A stretch of DNA of 64,000 nucleotides. It comes from Clostridiaceae bacterium BL-3 (GTDB lineage: Bacteria; Bacillota; Clostridia; Clostridiales; Clostridiaceae). This document shows, in pieces, positions 43,443 through 53,609 of this stretch. Under the pieces are notes generated by a model. That model worked only from the letters and a program-made list of their open reading frames with translations, searched no databases and was not told where the DNA came from. Location: contig CADDXC010000001.1 of the NCBI GenBank assembly GCA_902809985.1, positions 248,001 through 312,000 on the forward strand, written 5' to 3'. The first letter of the stretch is position 1; every line of letters begins with the position of its first letter. A program made the translations under genes and the position numbers.

Positions 43443-43637
43443 TTGTTCCAATATATCAAGTCTAAAAAAAATAATAACATCAAACTTATTTTAAAAGACC
43501 TTGACAGAGACATAAATATTCCTGAAGATGCAAGTTTAAGAATGAGTTATAAACAAAAAAGAGATATTGAAAAGCTTGAATTTAAAATATACTGGCCTCA
43601 GAGAAAAGAATATAAAATTGATGCAAATCAAAAATAA
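43443..43637 (+). pseudogene. possible remnant of a small gene
   Basis: A 64-codon frame with a weak start and no ribosome site. An upstream frame (43390-43490, EQADEFGKYKQLLDDICSNI) looks protein-like and would join it only through a frameshift near the A-run at 43466. Together they read like a degraded lysine-rich cytoplasmic protein. I recognise no family. Confidence 0.35.
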
Positions 43638-43652
43638 AATTTTAAGGGTAGG

Positions 43653-44855
43653 ATGAGTGTGTATATTAATAATGAAAAAGATAAAAAGGTACTGGGAATT
43701 GAGCGCAACATCTTTTTTACCGGTATGACCAGCTTTTTAACGGATACAACTACGAAAATGATATATTCTATTATGCCGTTATTTTTAATGTCCATAGGTG
43801 CGTCAAAAACAGAGGTATCTCTTATTGAAGGAATTGCAGAAAGTACGGCTTCGGTTCTTAAAGCTGTATCGGGCTGGTGGAGTGATAAAATTGGCAAAAA
43901 CAAACCTTTTATGATCATTGGATATGGATTTACAGCTATTTTATCCCCATTATTTTCAATAGTAACTTCACCTTTACAGGTGCTGGCTATAAGATTCAGC
44001 GAAAGGGTTGGAAAGGGTATAAGGACTGCTCCAAGAGACAGCCTTGTTGCTGCTTCATCAAGTGATAGTGAAAAAGGAAAAAATTTTGGGTTCCACAAGG
44101 CCATGGATAATAGCGGCGCAATAGTAGGGCCTTTTATTGCTTTTGCAATTTTATCAGTATTTCCTAATAATTATCGAAAGGTATTTATATTTTCAGCTCT
44201 ACCCGGGATACTTGGATTAATTACTATAATTTTTTTTGTAAAAGAAGCTAAGAAAAGTAAAGATGATCTTCCTAAAAAAATTACCCTTAGGGACTTTTCA
44301 TATAAATATTACATGTTTTTAGGTATTGTTTTTGTATTTACCTTAGGTAATTCAACTGATGCCTTACTGCTAGTAAAGGCCAATGACATTGGTGTAAAGG
44401 CCTTATTCATACCAATTGTATACTTGATATTCAACTCAGTGTCAGTAATATTCGCTGTTCCAATGGGGATTCTCTCTGATAAATTTGGCAGGGGAAAACT
44501 TATTATCTTTGGATATGTACTTTATTCTGCAATATACTTTGGCTTTGGAAGAACAGATAATAAAATATCAGTGATTTTGTTATTTGTATTATATGGACTT
44601 TACAGTGCAGCAACAGATGGAGTACAAAAGGCACTGGTCTCAGACCTTATCGATAAAAATAAGAGGGGTACAGGATTGGGAATATATAATTCATTGGTAG
44701 GTATAACCTTACTTCCTGCAAGTCTTATAGCTGGTGTTTTATATGATAACGTCAACAATAGTGCCCCTTTTTATTTAAGTTCGGCAATAGCTCTGACTGC
44801 TGCAGTATTAATGTTTCTATTTTACAAGAAATTTAGCAAGGTGAGCCAAATATAA
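43653..44855 (+). CDS. MFS transporter
   Basis: 400 residues with about 11-12 membrane segments. The motif-A region is GWWSDKIGKNKPF in loop 2-3 and SDKFGRGKL in loop 8-9. A short acidic N-terminus (NNEKDKKVLGIERN) precedes. The RVGKGIRTAPRDSLVAAS stretch is typical of a clade of uncharacterised MFS exporters. The start is weakly supported: AAGGGTAGG lies close to ATG 43653, and GTG 43659 would be better spaced. Confidence 0.85.
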   Translation: MSVYINNEKDKKVLGIERNIFFTGMTSFLTDTTTKMIYSIMPLFLMSIGASKTEVSLIEGIAESTASVLKAVSGWWSDKIGKNKPFMIIGYGFTAILSPLFSIVTSPLQVLAIRFSERVGKGIRTAPRDSLVAASSSDSEKGKNFGFHKAMDNSGAIVGPFIAFAILSVFPNNYRKVFIFSALPGILGLITIIFFVKEAKKSKDDLPKKITLRDFSYKYYMFLGIVFVFTLGNSTDALLLVKANDIGVKALFIPIVYLIFNSVSVIFAVPMGILSDKFGRGKLIIFGYVLYSAIYFGFGRTDNKISVILLFVLYGLYSAATDGVQKALVSDLIDKNKRGTGLGIYNSLVGITLLPASLIAGVLYDNVNNSAPFYLSSAIALTAAVLMFLFYKKFSKVSQI

Positions 44856-44952
44856 TGAGAGTGTGAAGTTTTGGACCTGTTGACAAACTCAAATTTACAC
44901 ATCTAAATTATATATCCCCGAAAGAAAAAATTCAGTGGAAGATGCAGAATTT

Positions 44953-46314
44953 CTACGTATGTGTTCTCTGCAGCGAAACTATAGTCTCCACGTGGACAGT
45001 GTGGGGAAACATATCCATGAGTTTTACCTTATCCAGTATATATCCAGATTGGATAAATATGTTTAAGTCATTTACAAGAGTTTTAGGATTACAGGACACG
45101 TAAATTATTTCAGGAGCATTGAAATCTATAATCTGTTTAATTGCTTTGGGATTGATTCCCGGCCTTGGGGGATCAAGTATTATTATGTCGGGCTTATCCT
45201 CTAAAGTTTTCATTATATGTAATACATCTCCTGCTATGAATGTACAATTCTCTATTCCATTCAATTTTATGTTTTCTTTCGCAGATTTTATTGCCTCTTC
45301 TACAAGCTCTATTCCTAGTACTTTTTTTACATGGGGAGATAATATTTGGGCTATAGTTCCCGTGCCGCAGTACAGGTCAAAAACCGTTTTTGAGGAAGTA
45401 TCCTTTAAAAAATCCTTAATTATACTATACAGCTTTTCGGTGCCCTTAGAATTGGTCTGAAAAAATGATTCCGGATAAATTTTAAATTTCAATCCTAAAA
45501 TTTCTTCTATTATATAATCGTTTCCACATAGTATTTTCATTGAATCTATTTTTACCACATCCGATAAATTGTCATTTATAGTGTGAAGTACACCCACCAA
45601 TTTGCCATTATAATTTAAATTTCTCAATATTTCAGTTATTTCATTGAAATCAAAATCAATTTGTGAAGTAGTAACGATGTTTACGAGGATTTCCCCTGTA
45701 TTTTTACCTCTTCTAATTACCACATTTCTTAAATATCCCCTGTGGCTCCGTATTCTGTAATAAGGCAGTTCCTTTTTCCTGAAATAGGTGACGATTTCAT
45801 TTAAAATTACAGTAAAGTCCTCATCTACTATTTTGCATTTATCTACATTCACAATGCCGAAGGATTTCCCCCTCATATGCATTCCCAATGTGAGAGATCC
45901 TCCTTTTTGCTCATCTCCAAAAGTAAATTCCATTTTATTTCTGTAATGAAATTCCTCAGGGCTTTTTTCTATACCCAAGAATTTAAAACCTTTGATAGAA
46001 GATTCTTCAAACAGGTCTAAAACCTGCTGCTTTTTTAATTCAACCTGTATATTATAGGGAATAAACTGAAAATTGCATCCGCCGCAGAGGTTAAAGTGGG
46101 GACATAAGGGCTCTATTGCATAGTTTACATTTTCAATTATTTCCACGATTTTGGCTTCTGCATATCCATTTCTTTTTTTTGTAATCTGACCTTTTATTTT
46201 TTGACCTGGCACAGAGTTTTTTATAAATACCTTTATTCCATCCTTTTGTGCGATTCCAACTGCTGGAAATTTTAACTTTTCTATAAAAAATTCATGTTGG
46301 CTGCCCTTTTTCAA
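44953..46314 (-). CDS. 23S rRNA (uracil-5-)-methyltransferase, RlmD/RumA type
   Basis: 453 residues. N-terminal TRAM domain (about 10-65), then iron-sulfur cysteines CPHFNLCGGC, and a SAM-dependent methyltransferase domain with FDLYCGTGTIAQ, DPPRPGIN and VSCNPKTL, where the catalytic Cys sits. Gram-positives often have two or three such paralogs (RlmCD). The RDD-like gene lies 3 bases upstream on the same strand, giving a two-gene operon. Confidence 0.93.
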   Translation of the reverse strand: MKKGSQHEFFIEKLKFPAVGIAQKDGIKVFIKNSVPGQKIKGQITKKRNGYAEAKIVEIIENVNYAIEPLCPHFNLCGGCNFQFIPYNIQVELKKQQVLDLFEESSIKGFKFLGIEKSPEEFHYRNKMEFTFGDEQKGGSLTLGMHMRGKSFGIVNVDKCKIVDEDFTVILNEIVTYFRKKELPYYRIRSHRGYLRNVVIRRGKNTGEILVNIVTTSQIDFDFNEITEILRNLNYNGKLVGVLHTINDNLSDVVKIDSMKILCGNDYIIEEILGLKFKIYPESFFQTNSKGTEKLYSIIKDFLKDTSSKTVFDLYCGTGTIAQILSPHVKKVLGIELVEEAIKSAKENIKLNGIENCTFIAGDVLHIMKTLEDKPDIIILDPPRPGINPKAIKQIIDFNAPEIIYVSCNPKTLVNDLNIFIQSGYILDKVKLMDMFPHTVHVETIVSLQRTHT

Positions 46315-46317
46315 TTT

Positions 46318-46923
46318 TTAATCTACTCCTTTTGGTACTTTGGCAAATTTTTCACCTAATGTTTTCCTGGATTTACAGCTTCTCATTATAACAGGATATA
46401 AGATAGATACTATTAGAAATAATATTATGTACATGCCTTTCATATCTGCTATATAATGTCCAAACAGGGTTCTTAAAATAAGATCAAATAAATAAAGACA
46501 GGCTAAAGAAACTACAGCCGATACAGCTGTATCTATAATGGAAAGTTTCAGATTGCAGGGTACCAGGTTGTTTTTGACTTTGAGATCTGTACTTCGGTCA
46601 GAAGTTTTTTTCTTTGACACAGGTTCGATTTCAGCACTATCTGCTTTAAAATTGTCAATTTTAGTGTCCTCTTCCTGGGGCTTCTCTGATTGCAGGCTGG
46701 ATTCATCCAACTTTTTTTCAGCTTCCTGTTCTTCCAAAAGTTTTTTTTGTTTCTCTTCTTCCTCCCTTTTGAGCTGTTCCTCTTTTTCCTGTTCTTTCTT
46801 CCTTTTAATTTCTTCAAATCTTCTTTTCTCTTCCATATTTTTATTTTTAAGTTCTTCTAAAAACTGCTTTTTTGCTTCTTCATCTACTGAAAGTTTATCT
46901 TTATTTTCATCATTTTCTCCCAT
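46318..46923 (-). CDS. RDD-like membrane protein with charged coiled-coil N-terminus
   Basis: 201 residues. The first ~75 are almost purely Lys, Glu and Arg and should form a long helix or coiled coil (EEEKQKKLLEEQEAEKKL). A linker leads to two membrane segments (about 125-148 and 160-178) and a C-terminal TLGEKFAKVP, which resembles the RDD family pattern. RDD proteins are poorly understood; some are ion exchangers. Start ATG 46923, with AGGAGG on the minus strand. Confidence 0.75.
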   Translation of the reverse strand: MGENDENKDKLSVDEEAKKQFLEELKNKNMEEKRRFEEIKRKKEQEKEEQLKREEEEKQKKLLEEQEAEKKLDESSLQSEKPQEEDTKIDNFKADSAEIEPVSKKKTSDRSTDLKVKNNLVPCNLKLSIIDTAVSAVVSLACLYLFDLILRTLFGHYIADMKGMYIILFLIVSILYPVIMRSCKSRKTLGEKFAKVPKGVD

Positions 46924-47104
46924 TAAACATATACCTCCTTCTTCTTTTTAACCTTTCTATAACAAATATATTATGCTACACTATGACATCTATGTAAATA
47001 GGTATAAAAAATCTTTTATTATTGTTCACATATTATTTTACAATTTTATTCATTAGTTCTATAATTTTAGTATTGTAATAAATTGATGATTGAGGATATT
47101 TAAT

Positions 47105-48955
47105 ATGAATAGATTGAATTCGTTTTTTCTAGATTTTTTGGATGTAGTATTTTTTATAGTATGTGTAACTTTTAAGATATTGATGTATGGAAGGCATTTA
47201 GAAACAGGGTATATAAAAATTATATCTCTTTTCATTCCGGCCATTGCCCCGGTAATAATTATAATCTCCATATCTTTGATTCTGAAAGCAAAGGCACGTT
47301 CCAGGATGCTCTATATATTCAATATTGTAATAAGTTCATTTATAGTAAGTGATATCATATATTTCAGATATTTTAAGGACATAATATCTCTTCCCGTGCT
47401 TATAAGTGGATTTCAGCTTGGAGCTGTAAAATCCAGTGTGTCAAATTTGATGAATATAAAGGACTTTTTATATTTCACTGATGTTATATTTATAATTCCC
47501 TTTGTGAACAGATATGTTAGAAAGAGAAAAAACAAATTTCCGCTGAATTATAGGATATCAATAGCTGTCGTGCTTCTCTTATTTGGTATTGGTATGGATT
47601 TTATAAGTTTTTATGGACTTTCAAAAGAGCAGCCCAGACTTTTGAGCGCAATGTATAATAAGGTTTATATAAGTAGAAAACTAGGTGTATTGAATTATCA
47701 CTGTTTAGACATCTATAATTCACTTTCAGCCAATATAACCAAAATGACACCTGTTTCCAGAGAAAAAATAAATGCCATAAATACTTTTATGGATAATAAT
47801 AAATCAGATAATAAAAATCTGAGAGGATATTCAAAGGAAAAAAATCTTATAATGATACAGGTAGAGGCCCTTCAGGAATTTGTAATAAATGCTTCTGTAA
47901 ATGGGCAGGAAATAACTCCGAATTTGAACAGATGGGTGAATAGGTCAGTGTATTTTGATAATTTTTATTATCAGGTAGCGGCAGGGGGAACTTCCGATGC
48001 GGAGTTTATGACCAACAATTCGATATATCCGGCAGCGGCTGGGGCAGTGTATTTTCTGTATTCCGGAAATAAATTCAGTGCCATGCCCGAAAATTTTAAA
48101 AATAACGGTTACAGTACAGCAGCATTTCACGGCTTTAGAGAAAATTTTTGGAACAGACAGATAATGTACAAAAAATTTGGCTTTGATAATTTCTATGGTG
48201 AAAAAAGTTATAAGAAAGATGAATCCATAGGTTTGGGACTCAGTGACAGATCTTTTTTGAACCAGTCTCTGATAAAATTGAACAATATGAAATCACCTTA
48301 TTATGCTTTTTTAATAACACTGACCAGTCACTTTCCCTATGATGATGTGGATAAATATGGTGATTTTGATGTGGGAAATTTAAAAGGTACTCTTCTTGGA
48401 AATTATTTAAAAGCCATACATTATACAGATGAACAACTGGGAGTGTTTTTAAATGCTCTGGATGAAAATGGCACGCTTGAAAATTCAGTTGTAATGCTCT
48501 ACGGTGATCACTATGCAATACCCAAAGATAAAGAGCAGCAGCTGTTCAAATTCCTGAATGTAAATTCAACTTCCGAAATGGATTGGGAAGGGCTTCAGAA
48601 GGTACCTCTTCTAATACATTTTCCCAACGAATCGGTGAAAGGTGTGAATCACGTATATGGAGGTGAAATGGATATATATCCTACGGTGTGTAACTTATTT
48701 GATCTGCCCGGGAAAAATATGTTTGGAAAAGATCTTTTTAACCCTAAAAATCAGAAGGTTATATTTAGAAATGGTTCCTTTATAGATAAAAATTATTATT
48801 CTTCTTCCCAGGATGATGTATACTATGATGTAAAGACCGGAAAGGAAGTGCCTGAGAATAGCAGCCTGAGGAAAGACAAAGAGGATGTGTTGAATCAGCT
48901 TGAATATTCTGATTACATATTAAAACATAATGTCATTGACAAGTTGGATAAATAA
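47105..48955 (+). CDS. LtaS-family sulfatase-fold phosphoglycerol transferase
   Basis: 616 residues. Five membrane segments (about 5-180), then an extracellular sulfatase-like domain. The metal site and nucleophile Thr are seen as IQVEALQEFV (first Glu) and GGTSDAEFMTNNS (Thr). Asp-His metal ligands occur in YGDHYAIP and LTSHFPYDD. This is the layout of lipoteichoic acid synthase and its paralogs. The DNA after its stop leads into the TPP riboswitch of the next operon. Start ATG 47105 follows GAGGATA; a TTG at 47090 overlaps that site. Confidence 0.93.
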   Translation: MNRLNSFFLDFLDVVFFIVCVTFKILMYGRHLETGYIKIISLFIPAIAPVIIIISISLILKAKARSRMLYIFNIVISSFIVSDIIYFRYFKDIISLPVLISGFQLGAVKSSVSNLMNIKDFLYFTDVIFIIPFVNRYVRKRKNKFPLNYRISIAVVLLLFGIGMDFISFYGLSKEQPRLLSAMYNKVYISRKLGVLNYHCLDIYNSLSANITKMTPVSREKINAINTFMDNNKSDNKNLRGYSKEKNLIMIQVEALQEFVINASVNGQEITPNLNRWVNRSVYFDNFYYQVAAGGTSDAEFMTNNSIYPAAAGAVYFLYSGNKFSAMPENFKNNGYSTAAFHGFRENFWNRQIMYKKFGFDNFYGEKSYKKDESIGLGLSDRSFLNQSLIKLNNMKSPYYAFLITLTSHFPYDDVDKYGDFDVGNLKGTLLGNYLKAIHYTDEQLGVFLNALDENGTLENSVVMLYGDHYAIPKDKEQQLFKFLNVNSTSEMDWEGLQKVPLLIHFPNESVKGVNHVYGGEMDIYPTVCNLFDLPGKNMFGKDLFNPKNQKVIFRNGSFIDKNYYSSSQDDVYYDVKTGKEVPENSSLRKDKEDVLNQLEYSDYILKHNVIDKLDK

Positions 48956-49039
48956 AACTGCGGATATGTACATGAAATGTTTACATTTTTATAAACAAGT
49001 GATATTATAATAATAATGTAGCAAATTTAATATTGTCTG

Positions 49040-49127
49040 TAGTGTCAGGGGTGCCGGTACGGCTGAGAAAAGTGAAAACTTTAACCCTTTGAACCTGATT
49101 CGGGCAGCGCCGACGTAGGGAAACCGC
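49040..49127 (+). promoter_or_regulatory. TPP riboswitch (THI element)
   Basis: Conserved TPP aptamer parts in order: AGGGGTGCC, GGCTGAGA, ACCCTTTGAACCTGAT, and GTAGGGAAA at the 3' side. It precedes a terminator hairpin and the transporter operon, so it should switch the operon off when thiamine pyrophosphate is bound. Confidence 0.95.
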
Positions 49128-49145
49128 TTTGTAATTTGTATCCTG

Positions 49146-49177
49146 AAGCACTATTTGTGATAGTGCTTTTGTTTTTT
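49146..49177 (+). terminator. riboswitch terminator
   Basis: Stem AAGCACTAT/ATAGTGCTT with a five-base loop, followed by TTGTTTTTT. It forms the expression platform of the TPP riboswitch. Confidence 0.85.
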
Positions 49178-49204
49178 GTCAAAGTTATATAGGAGATAAT
49201 TGAA

Positions 49205-49939
49205 ATGCTTGTTGATGCCCACAATCATATGGATTTTTATGGAGAAAACTTAAAGAAAGCTCTTGATATTATAAAAAAAGATGATATCAAGACACTGGGA
49301 TGCTCCATGAACCTGAAAAGTTATATTTTTACGAAAAAGATAAGTGAAGAGAATGAGAATATAATACCCTGTTTTGGAATACATCCATGGGAAGCACATA
49401 AAAACTATGGTAATCTGGATCAATTTGATGATTATATAAAGGAGTGTAAGGCTTTAGGTGAAATAGGCCTTGACTATTACTGGGTACCGGAGAGGGAAAA
49501 ATATCCCAAAATGGACATGGTATTTGAATACTTTTTGAGTAGGGCCAGACGATATGACAAGATAACCAATATCCATACCAAGGGTGCAGAACACAAGATA
49601 CTGGAATATATAAAAAGGTATAAATTGAGAACACCGATAATTCATTGGTACAGCGGTGATATGGATGTGCTCAAGGAGCTTTTAAAATGTGGTTGTTTTT
49701 TCACCATAAGTGTTGATATAGGCTATTCCAGGATTACAGATGAAATAGTGAATATTCTCCCCCTGGACAGAATATTGACGGAAACAGATGGACCCGACTC
49801 CCTTGAGTGGGTGAATAAACGGTATGGATATCCCTGGGAAGTTGAAGGCATTGTCAGAAAAATCTCAAACATAAAGGGAATTCAGTATGAAGAGTTAAAA
49901 GATAAAATATCCAGTAATTTCAACAGATTGAAATTGTGA
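49205..49939 (+). CDS. TatD-family metal-dependent hydrolase
   Basis: 244 residues with the TatD/amidohydrolase-fold metal motifs: DAHNHMDF (HxH), GEIGLDYYW (Glu), IHTKGAE and IHWYSGD (His), and TETDGPDS (Asp). Most TatD proteins are DNases or D-aminoacyl-tRNA deacylases, but this one is the first gene of a TPP-riboswitch operon with a ThiX-Y-Z-like transporter. Its length and sequence depart from housekeeping TatD. It may process a thiamine precursor brought in by the transporter. ATG 49205 follows AGGAGA. Confidence 0.85.
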   Translation: MLVDAHNHMDFYGENLKKALDIIKKDDIKTLGCSMNLKSYIFTKKISEENENIIPCFGIHPWEAHKNYGNLDQFDDYIKECKALGEIGLDYYWVPEREKYPKMDMVFEYFLSRARRYDKITNIHTKGAEHKILEYIKRYKLRTPIIHWYSGDMDVLKELLKCGCFFTISVDIGYSRITDEIVNILPLDRILTETDGPDSLEWVNKRYGYPWEVEGIVRKISNIKGIQYEELKDKISSNFNRLKL

Positions 49940-49955
49940 ATTTAAGGTGTTTAGA

Positions 49956-50708
49956 ATGAAAGAATCAGGAAATATTCAAAATAAGATGTACCCGGTGATA
50001 ACCATAGCAGTAGTAGTGGCTTTATGGCAGATGGTGGTGGGTCTTCAGTATATACAACCCTATATCCTTCCCTCGCCGTCAAATATTATAAAGACCCTCG
50101 TTTTGGATTTTAGAAACATAATGGAAAATGCGGAAACAACGCTTTATGAATCTTTTGTAGGATTTTTTATATCCATAGTGCTTTCTTTTATATTGGCCAT
50201 AATAATGGACAGTTTTCATACAGTTAAGAAATCACTATATCCTATTTTGCTCATATCCCAGACTATTCCAACTATAGCTATAGCACCGCTTTTTATAATA
50301 TGGTTCGGATTTGGAGCACTTCCCAAGATAATAGTCGTGATAACGGTATGCTTTTTTCCCATAGTTGTAAGTCTTGTAGACGGCCTTGAAAAGGTAGATG
50401 TGGATTACATAAATCTATTTCATAATATGAAGGCTTCCAAACTTCAGATATTTTACCATCTTAAACTTCCCTATGCTCTGGTCAACTTTTTTTCAGGTTT
50501 GAAGATTGCTGCAACTTACATGATAATGTCTGCAATTATAGGCGAATGGCTGGGAGGAGACAGTGGAATAGGTGTATATATGGTGAGGGCCAAGAATGCC
50601 TACCAGCTTGATAAGGTATTTGCCTCAATTCTGGTTATTGTTGTAGTGAGTATTGCGATAATCTATATCATAGACTTTATAGGTAAAAAAATAATACATT
50701 GGAAATAA
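49956..50708 (+). CDS. ABC transporter permease, ThiX-like
   Basis: 250 residues with about six membrane segments and the EAA-type loop ([27 protein letters not shown]). It belongs to the SsuC/TauC/ThiX group. ATG 49956 follows TAAGGTG. The genes for the binding protein and ATPase follow with short or negative spacing, and the operon is under a TPP riboswitch, so the substrate is likely a pyrimidine precursor of thiamine. Confidence 0.87.
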   Translation: MKESGNIQNKMYPVITIAVVVALWQMVVGLQYIQPYILPSPSNIIKTLVLDFRNIMENAETTLYESFVGFFISIVLSFILAIIMDSFHTVKKSLYPILLISQTIPTIAIAPLFIIWFGFGALPKIIVVITVCFFPIVVSLVDGLEKVDVDYINLFHNMKASKLQIFYHLKLPYALVNFFSGLKIAATYMIMSAIIGEWLGGDSGIGVYMVRAKNAYQLDKVFASILVIVVVSIAIIYIIDFIGKKIIHWK

Positions 50709-50721
50709 GAGGGGGATAATA

Positions 50722-51726
50722 ATGAGAAAAAGTAAATTTATATTGTTGATACTGGTTGTTTTTATAAGTGTAATTGCTATGTCAGGATGTGGAATAAGTG
50801 ATAAAAAGGATACATCAAATTCCTTGGATAAGACCACTGTCATACTGGACTGGACTCCAAATACAAATCACACCGGATTGTATGTGGCCCTAAATAAAGG
50901 ATATTATAAAGATGAGGGGCTGGATGTGAAAATAGTTCAGCCTTCAGAAGGAAGTGTTACAAATCTTATAGCTGCTGGAAAAGGTGATTTTGGAGTGAGC
51001 TATCAGGAAGATGTCACCTATGCACTTACAAGTGACAATCCTCTTCCTGTAAAAGCCATTGCCACAATAATACAGCACAACACTTCCGGTTTTGCCGTAC
51101 CTAAGAGCAAAAATATAAAGACTCCTAAAGATTTTGAGGGAAAAGTATATGGAGGATGGGGATCACCATCAGAAGAAGCAGTGCTTAAAGCTGTCATGGA
51201 GAAGAGCGGTGGAGACTTCAGCAAGGTCAAGATAGTGAATATCGGAAATGACGATTTTTTTGCAGCTACAAAGAAAAATATAGATTTTGCGTGGATCTTT
51301 GAGGGCTGGACAGGTATACAGGCCAAGTTGAAGGGAGAGCAGCTTGATTACATACCCGTTAAAGATCTGGATCCGGCTCTGGACTACTATACACCTATTC
51401 TTATAAGCAGTAACAAGCTTATAAGCAAGAATCCCGAAAAGGTAAAAAAATTCCTGGCAGCTACCGCCAAAGGCTACGAATATTCCATAAAGCATCCTGA
51501 AGAAAGTGCAGATATACTTTTGAAATATGCACCTGAAATAGACAAGAATCTGGCTCTTCAAAGTCAGAAATATATGGCTGGTCAGTATGTATCAGATGCA
51601 CCGCGATGGGGAGTTATGAAATCCCAGGTATGGCAGCGTTATGCTAAATTTCTGAAGGACAAAGGCCTTATAAAAAAGGAGTTAAAAACAAGTGATGCAT
51701 TCACAAATGAATTTCTGCCAAAATAA
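50722..51726 (+). CDS. thiamine-precursor binding lipoprotein, ThiY/NMT1-like
   Basis: 334 residues. A lipoprotein signal peptide ends in the lipobox MSGCG. The mature part begins [23 protein letters not shown], the signature of ThiY and the THI5/NMT1-like family that binds formylaminopyrimidine or HMP. ATG 50722 follows AGAGGGGG. It should sit outside the membrane and pass substrate to the ThiX-like permease. Confidence 0.92.
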   Translation: MRKSKFILLILVVFISVIAMSGCGISDKKDTSNSLDKTTVILDWTPNTNHTGLYVALNKGYYKDEGLDVKIVQPSEGSVTNLIAAGKGDFGVSYQEDVTYALTSDNPLPVKAIATIIQHNTSGFAVPKSKNIKTPKDFEGKVYGGWGSPSEEAVLKAVMEKSGGDFSKVKIVNIGNDDFFAATKKNIDFAWIFEGWTGIQAKLKGEQLDYIPVKDLDPALDYYTPILISSNKLISKNPEKVKKFLAATAKGYEYSIKHPEESADILLKYAPEIDKNLALQSQKYMAGQYVSDAPRWGVMKSQVWQRYAKFLKDKGLIKKELKTSDAFTNEFLPK

Positions 51727-51736
51727 TAGTGATGAA

Positions 51737-52444
51737 ATGATGGTTGAGATTGAAAATGTGTGCAAGAAGTTTGAAGACAAGACAATACTTGAGGATATAA
51801 CCCTATATCTCAAAAGAGGAGAATTTGTTTCCATACTTGGGCCCAGCGGCTGTGGCAAGAGCACACTTTTCAATATAATAACAGGATTTCTCAAAGAGGA
51901 CAGCGGCAGTGTTTTTGTAAAAGGTGATATAGGATATATGCAGCAAAAGGATCTTCTTCTGCCCTGGAAGACTGTTCTTTCAAATGTAGTACTGCCACTT
52001 GATATAAAGGGGAATGATAAAAAACAGTCGAGGAGAGATGCAAAGAAATACATTGATATGTTCGGACTGGGGGGCTATGAAAATAAGTATCCCTATGAAC
52101 TTTCAGGTGGAATGAAACAGAGGGCCAGTTTTTTGAGAACTTTTTTCTCCTCAGAGGAGATAATGCTTTTGGATGAACCTTTTGGTGCACTTGATTCAAT
52201 AACCCGTGGAAAAATGCAGAATTGGATTTTAAAAATGAGGGAGAAGCTCCATCGGAGTATACTCTTTGTAACCCACGATATTGAAGAGGCAATTGTACTT
52301 TCAGATAGGATATATGTACTTTCTTCAAAGCCCGGCAGGGTAAAAAAAGAGATAATCGTGAATTTTAGCAGGGGCAATAAGGAAAGCAGGTTGTTTTCCC
52401 AGGAACTTTTAAGGATGAAAGCTGATATTTTAAAGTTGCTTTAG
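51737..52444 (+). CDS. ABC transporter ATP-binding protein, ThiZ-like
   Basis: 235 residues. Walker A GPSGCGKST, Q-loop, signature LSGGMKQRAS, Walker B IMLLDEPFGALD and switch His THDIEEA. It pairs with the two preceding genes. Start uncertain: GTG/ATG codons from 51692 overlap thiY by 35 bases, and I take the internal ATG 51737, after which homology begins (EIENVCKKFE). Confidence 0.9.
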   Translation: MMVEIENVCKKFEDKTILEDITLYLKRGEFVSILGPSGCGKSTLFNIITGFLKEDSGSVFVKGDIGYMQQKDLLLPWKTVLSNVVLPLDIKGNDKKQSRRDAKKYIDMFGLGGYENKYPYELSGGMKQRASFLRTFFSSEEIMLLDEPFGALDSITRGKMQNWILKMREKLHRSILFVTHDIEEAIVLSDRIYVLSSKPGRVKKEIIVNFSRGNKESRLFSQELLRMKADILKLL

Positions 52445-52502
52445 GAATCAAACAGCATGGACATTAATCTAAGCTAATTCGATAATTTATAGACGTATTA
52501 AA

Positions 52503-52543
52503 AAAATTGGAAGTATAAAGTGATTCTATATGCTTCCAATTTT
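52503..52543 (+). terminator. terminator of the thiamine-transport operon
   Basis: Stem AAAATTGGAAG/CTTCCAATTTT extended by TATA/TATA inside, followed by TTTTCTT. It can also act for the convergent gene. Confidence 0.8.
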
Positions 52544-52562
52544 CTTCCATAACCAATATAAC

Positions 52563-53597
52563 TTATATATGAATAATGTCTCCTGCACTTGCTTTTTCCA
52601 ATCGGTTGATTATAGAGTTCCCTAAGCCCCTGTCGTTAGGAGCTTGAATATAAATATGATTTACATTCAATTTATCACATTTTCTAAGCAGATCAAATAT
52701 CTTTTGAGCTGCTGTGTTTAACGTTTTAAAACTTCCTAAACTATATATGTGTTGACAGCTCTTAAAATCATTTAAAAATTCTTGGAAACAAATTACAGCA
52801 TTGTCCTCCTTTGCATTTTCTTTGATCCACTGTGAAGTCTTTGTATAATCGCCTTCAACCAATGTTACTGGTGCATCTGGTGCGTAGTGCCTGTATTTCA
52901 TTCCTGGAGCCTTTGGAACTTCATTTCCCTTCACGCTTAATAAATCCTTTTTATATATAAGATTTGGAATTACATTACGTATGTCATCCAGGCTTATTGC
53001 TCCCGGTCTTAGGAGCACTGGTGCTGAAGTAGACATATCTATGATTGTTGATTCTAGTCCAATTGAACATGGCCCTCCATCTAAAATACAGGGAATTTTT
53101 CCATTTAGATCATTATAGCAGTGCTCTGCACTGGTAGTTGATGGTTTTCCTGATAAATTTGCAGACGGAGCTACTAATAAGGTTCTGCTTTCTTTAATTA
53201 TAGCCCTTGCTATCTTGCTTTCTGGAAATCTAACTCCTACAGTTTTCATTCCTGCAGTAACTGTATCTGAAATACAGTCTTTTTTGTTGAAAATCAAAGT
53301 TACTGATCCTGGCCAGAAAGCGCCAAATATTTTTTTGGTTTCTTTTGAAATATCCTTACATATATCATAAACCTGTTCTAATTTATATATATGTACTAGT
53401 AGCGGATTATCTTGTGGCCTTCCTTTAACTTCAAATATTTTTTTTATTGCATTTTCATTAAAAGCATCTGCAGCCAATCCATAAACAGTTTCTGTAGGAA
53501 TTGCAACAACTTCACCTTTTCTTAAATATTCTGCACCTTTTACGATATTTTTATAATTAACATTTAAATCTTTAACATTTAATATTTCTGTTTTCAC
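52563..53597 (-). CDS. threonylcarbamoyl-AMP synthase
   Basis: TsaC/Sua5 enzyme, 344 residues, makes threonylcarbamoyl-AMP for the t6A modification of tRNAs. The YrdC domain shows VVAIPTETVYGLAADAF, KGRPQDNPLLVHI, and PSANLSGKPSTTSAEH; the C-terminal Sua5 domain is present (MKYRHYAPDAPVTLVEG). Start: GTG 53597 after AAGGTG; GTG 53606 is within that site. The essential gene stands alone between convergent and same-strand units. Confidence 0.95.
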   Translation of the reverse strand: MKTEILNVKDLNVNYKNIVKGAEYLRKGEVVAIPTETVYGLAADAFNENAIKKIFEVKGRPQDNPLLVHIYKLEQVYDICKDISKETKKIFGAFWPGSVTLIFNKKDCISDTVTAGMKTVGVRFPESKIARAIIKESRTLLVAPSANLSGKPSTTSAEHCYNDLNGKIPCILDGGPCSIGLESTIIDMSTSAPVLLRPGAISLDDIRNVIPNLIYKKDLLSVKGNEVPKAPGMKYRHYAPDAPVTLVEGDYTKTSQWIKENAKEDNAVICFQEFLNDFKSCQHIYSLGSFKTLNTAAQKIFDLLRKCDKLNVNHIYIQAPNDRGLGNSIINRLEKASAGDIIHI

Positions 53598-53609
53598 AGC
53601 TTTCACCTT

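Noticed and set aside
46538-46951. 137-codon Ser/Phe-rich frame opposite the RDD-like gene
   Set aside because: Composition is the antisense of a Lys/Glu coiled coil; no ribosome site.
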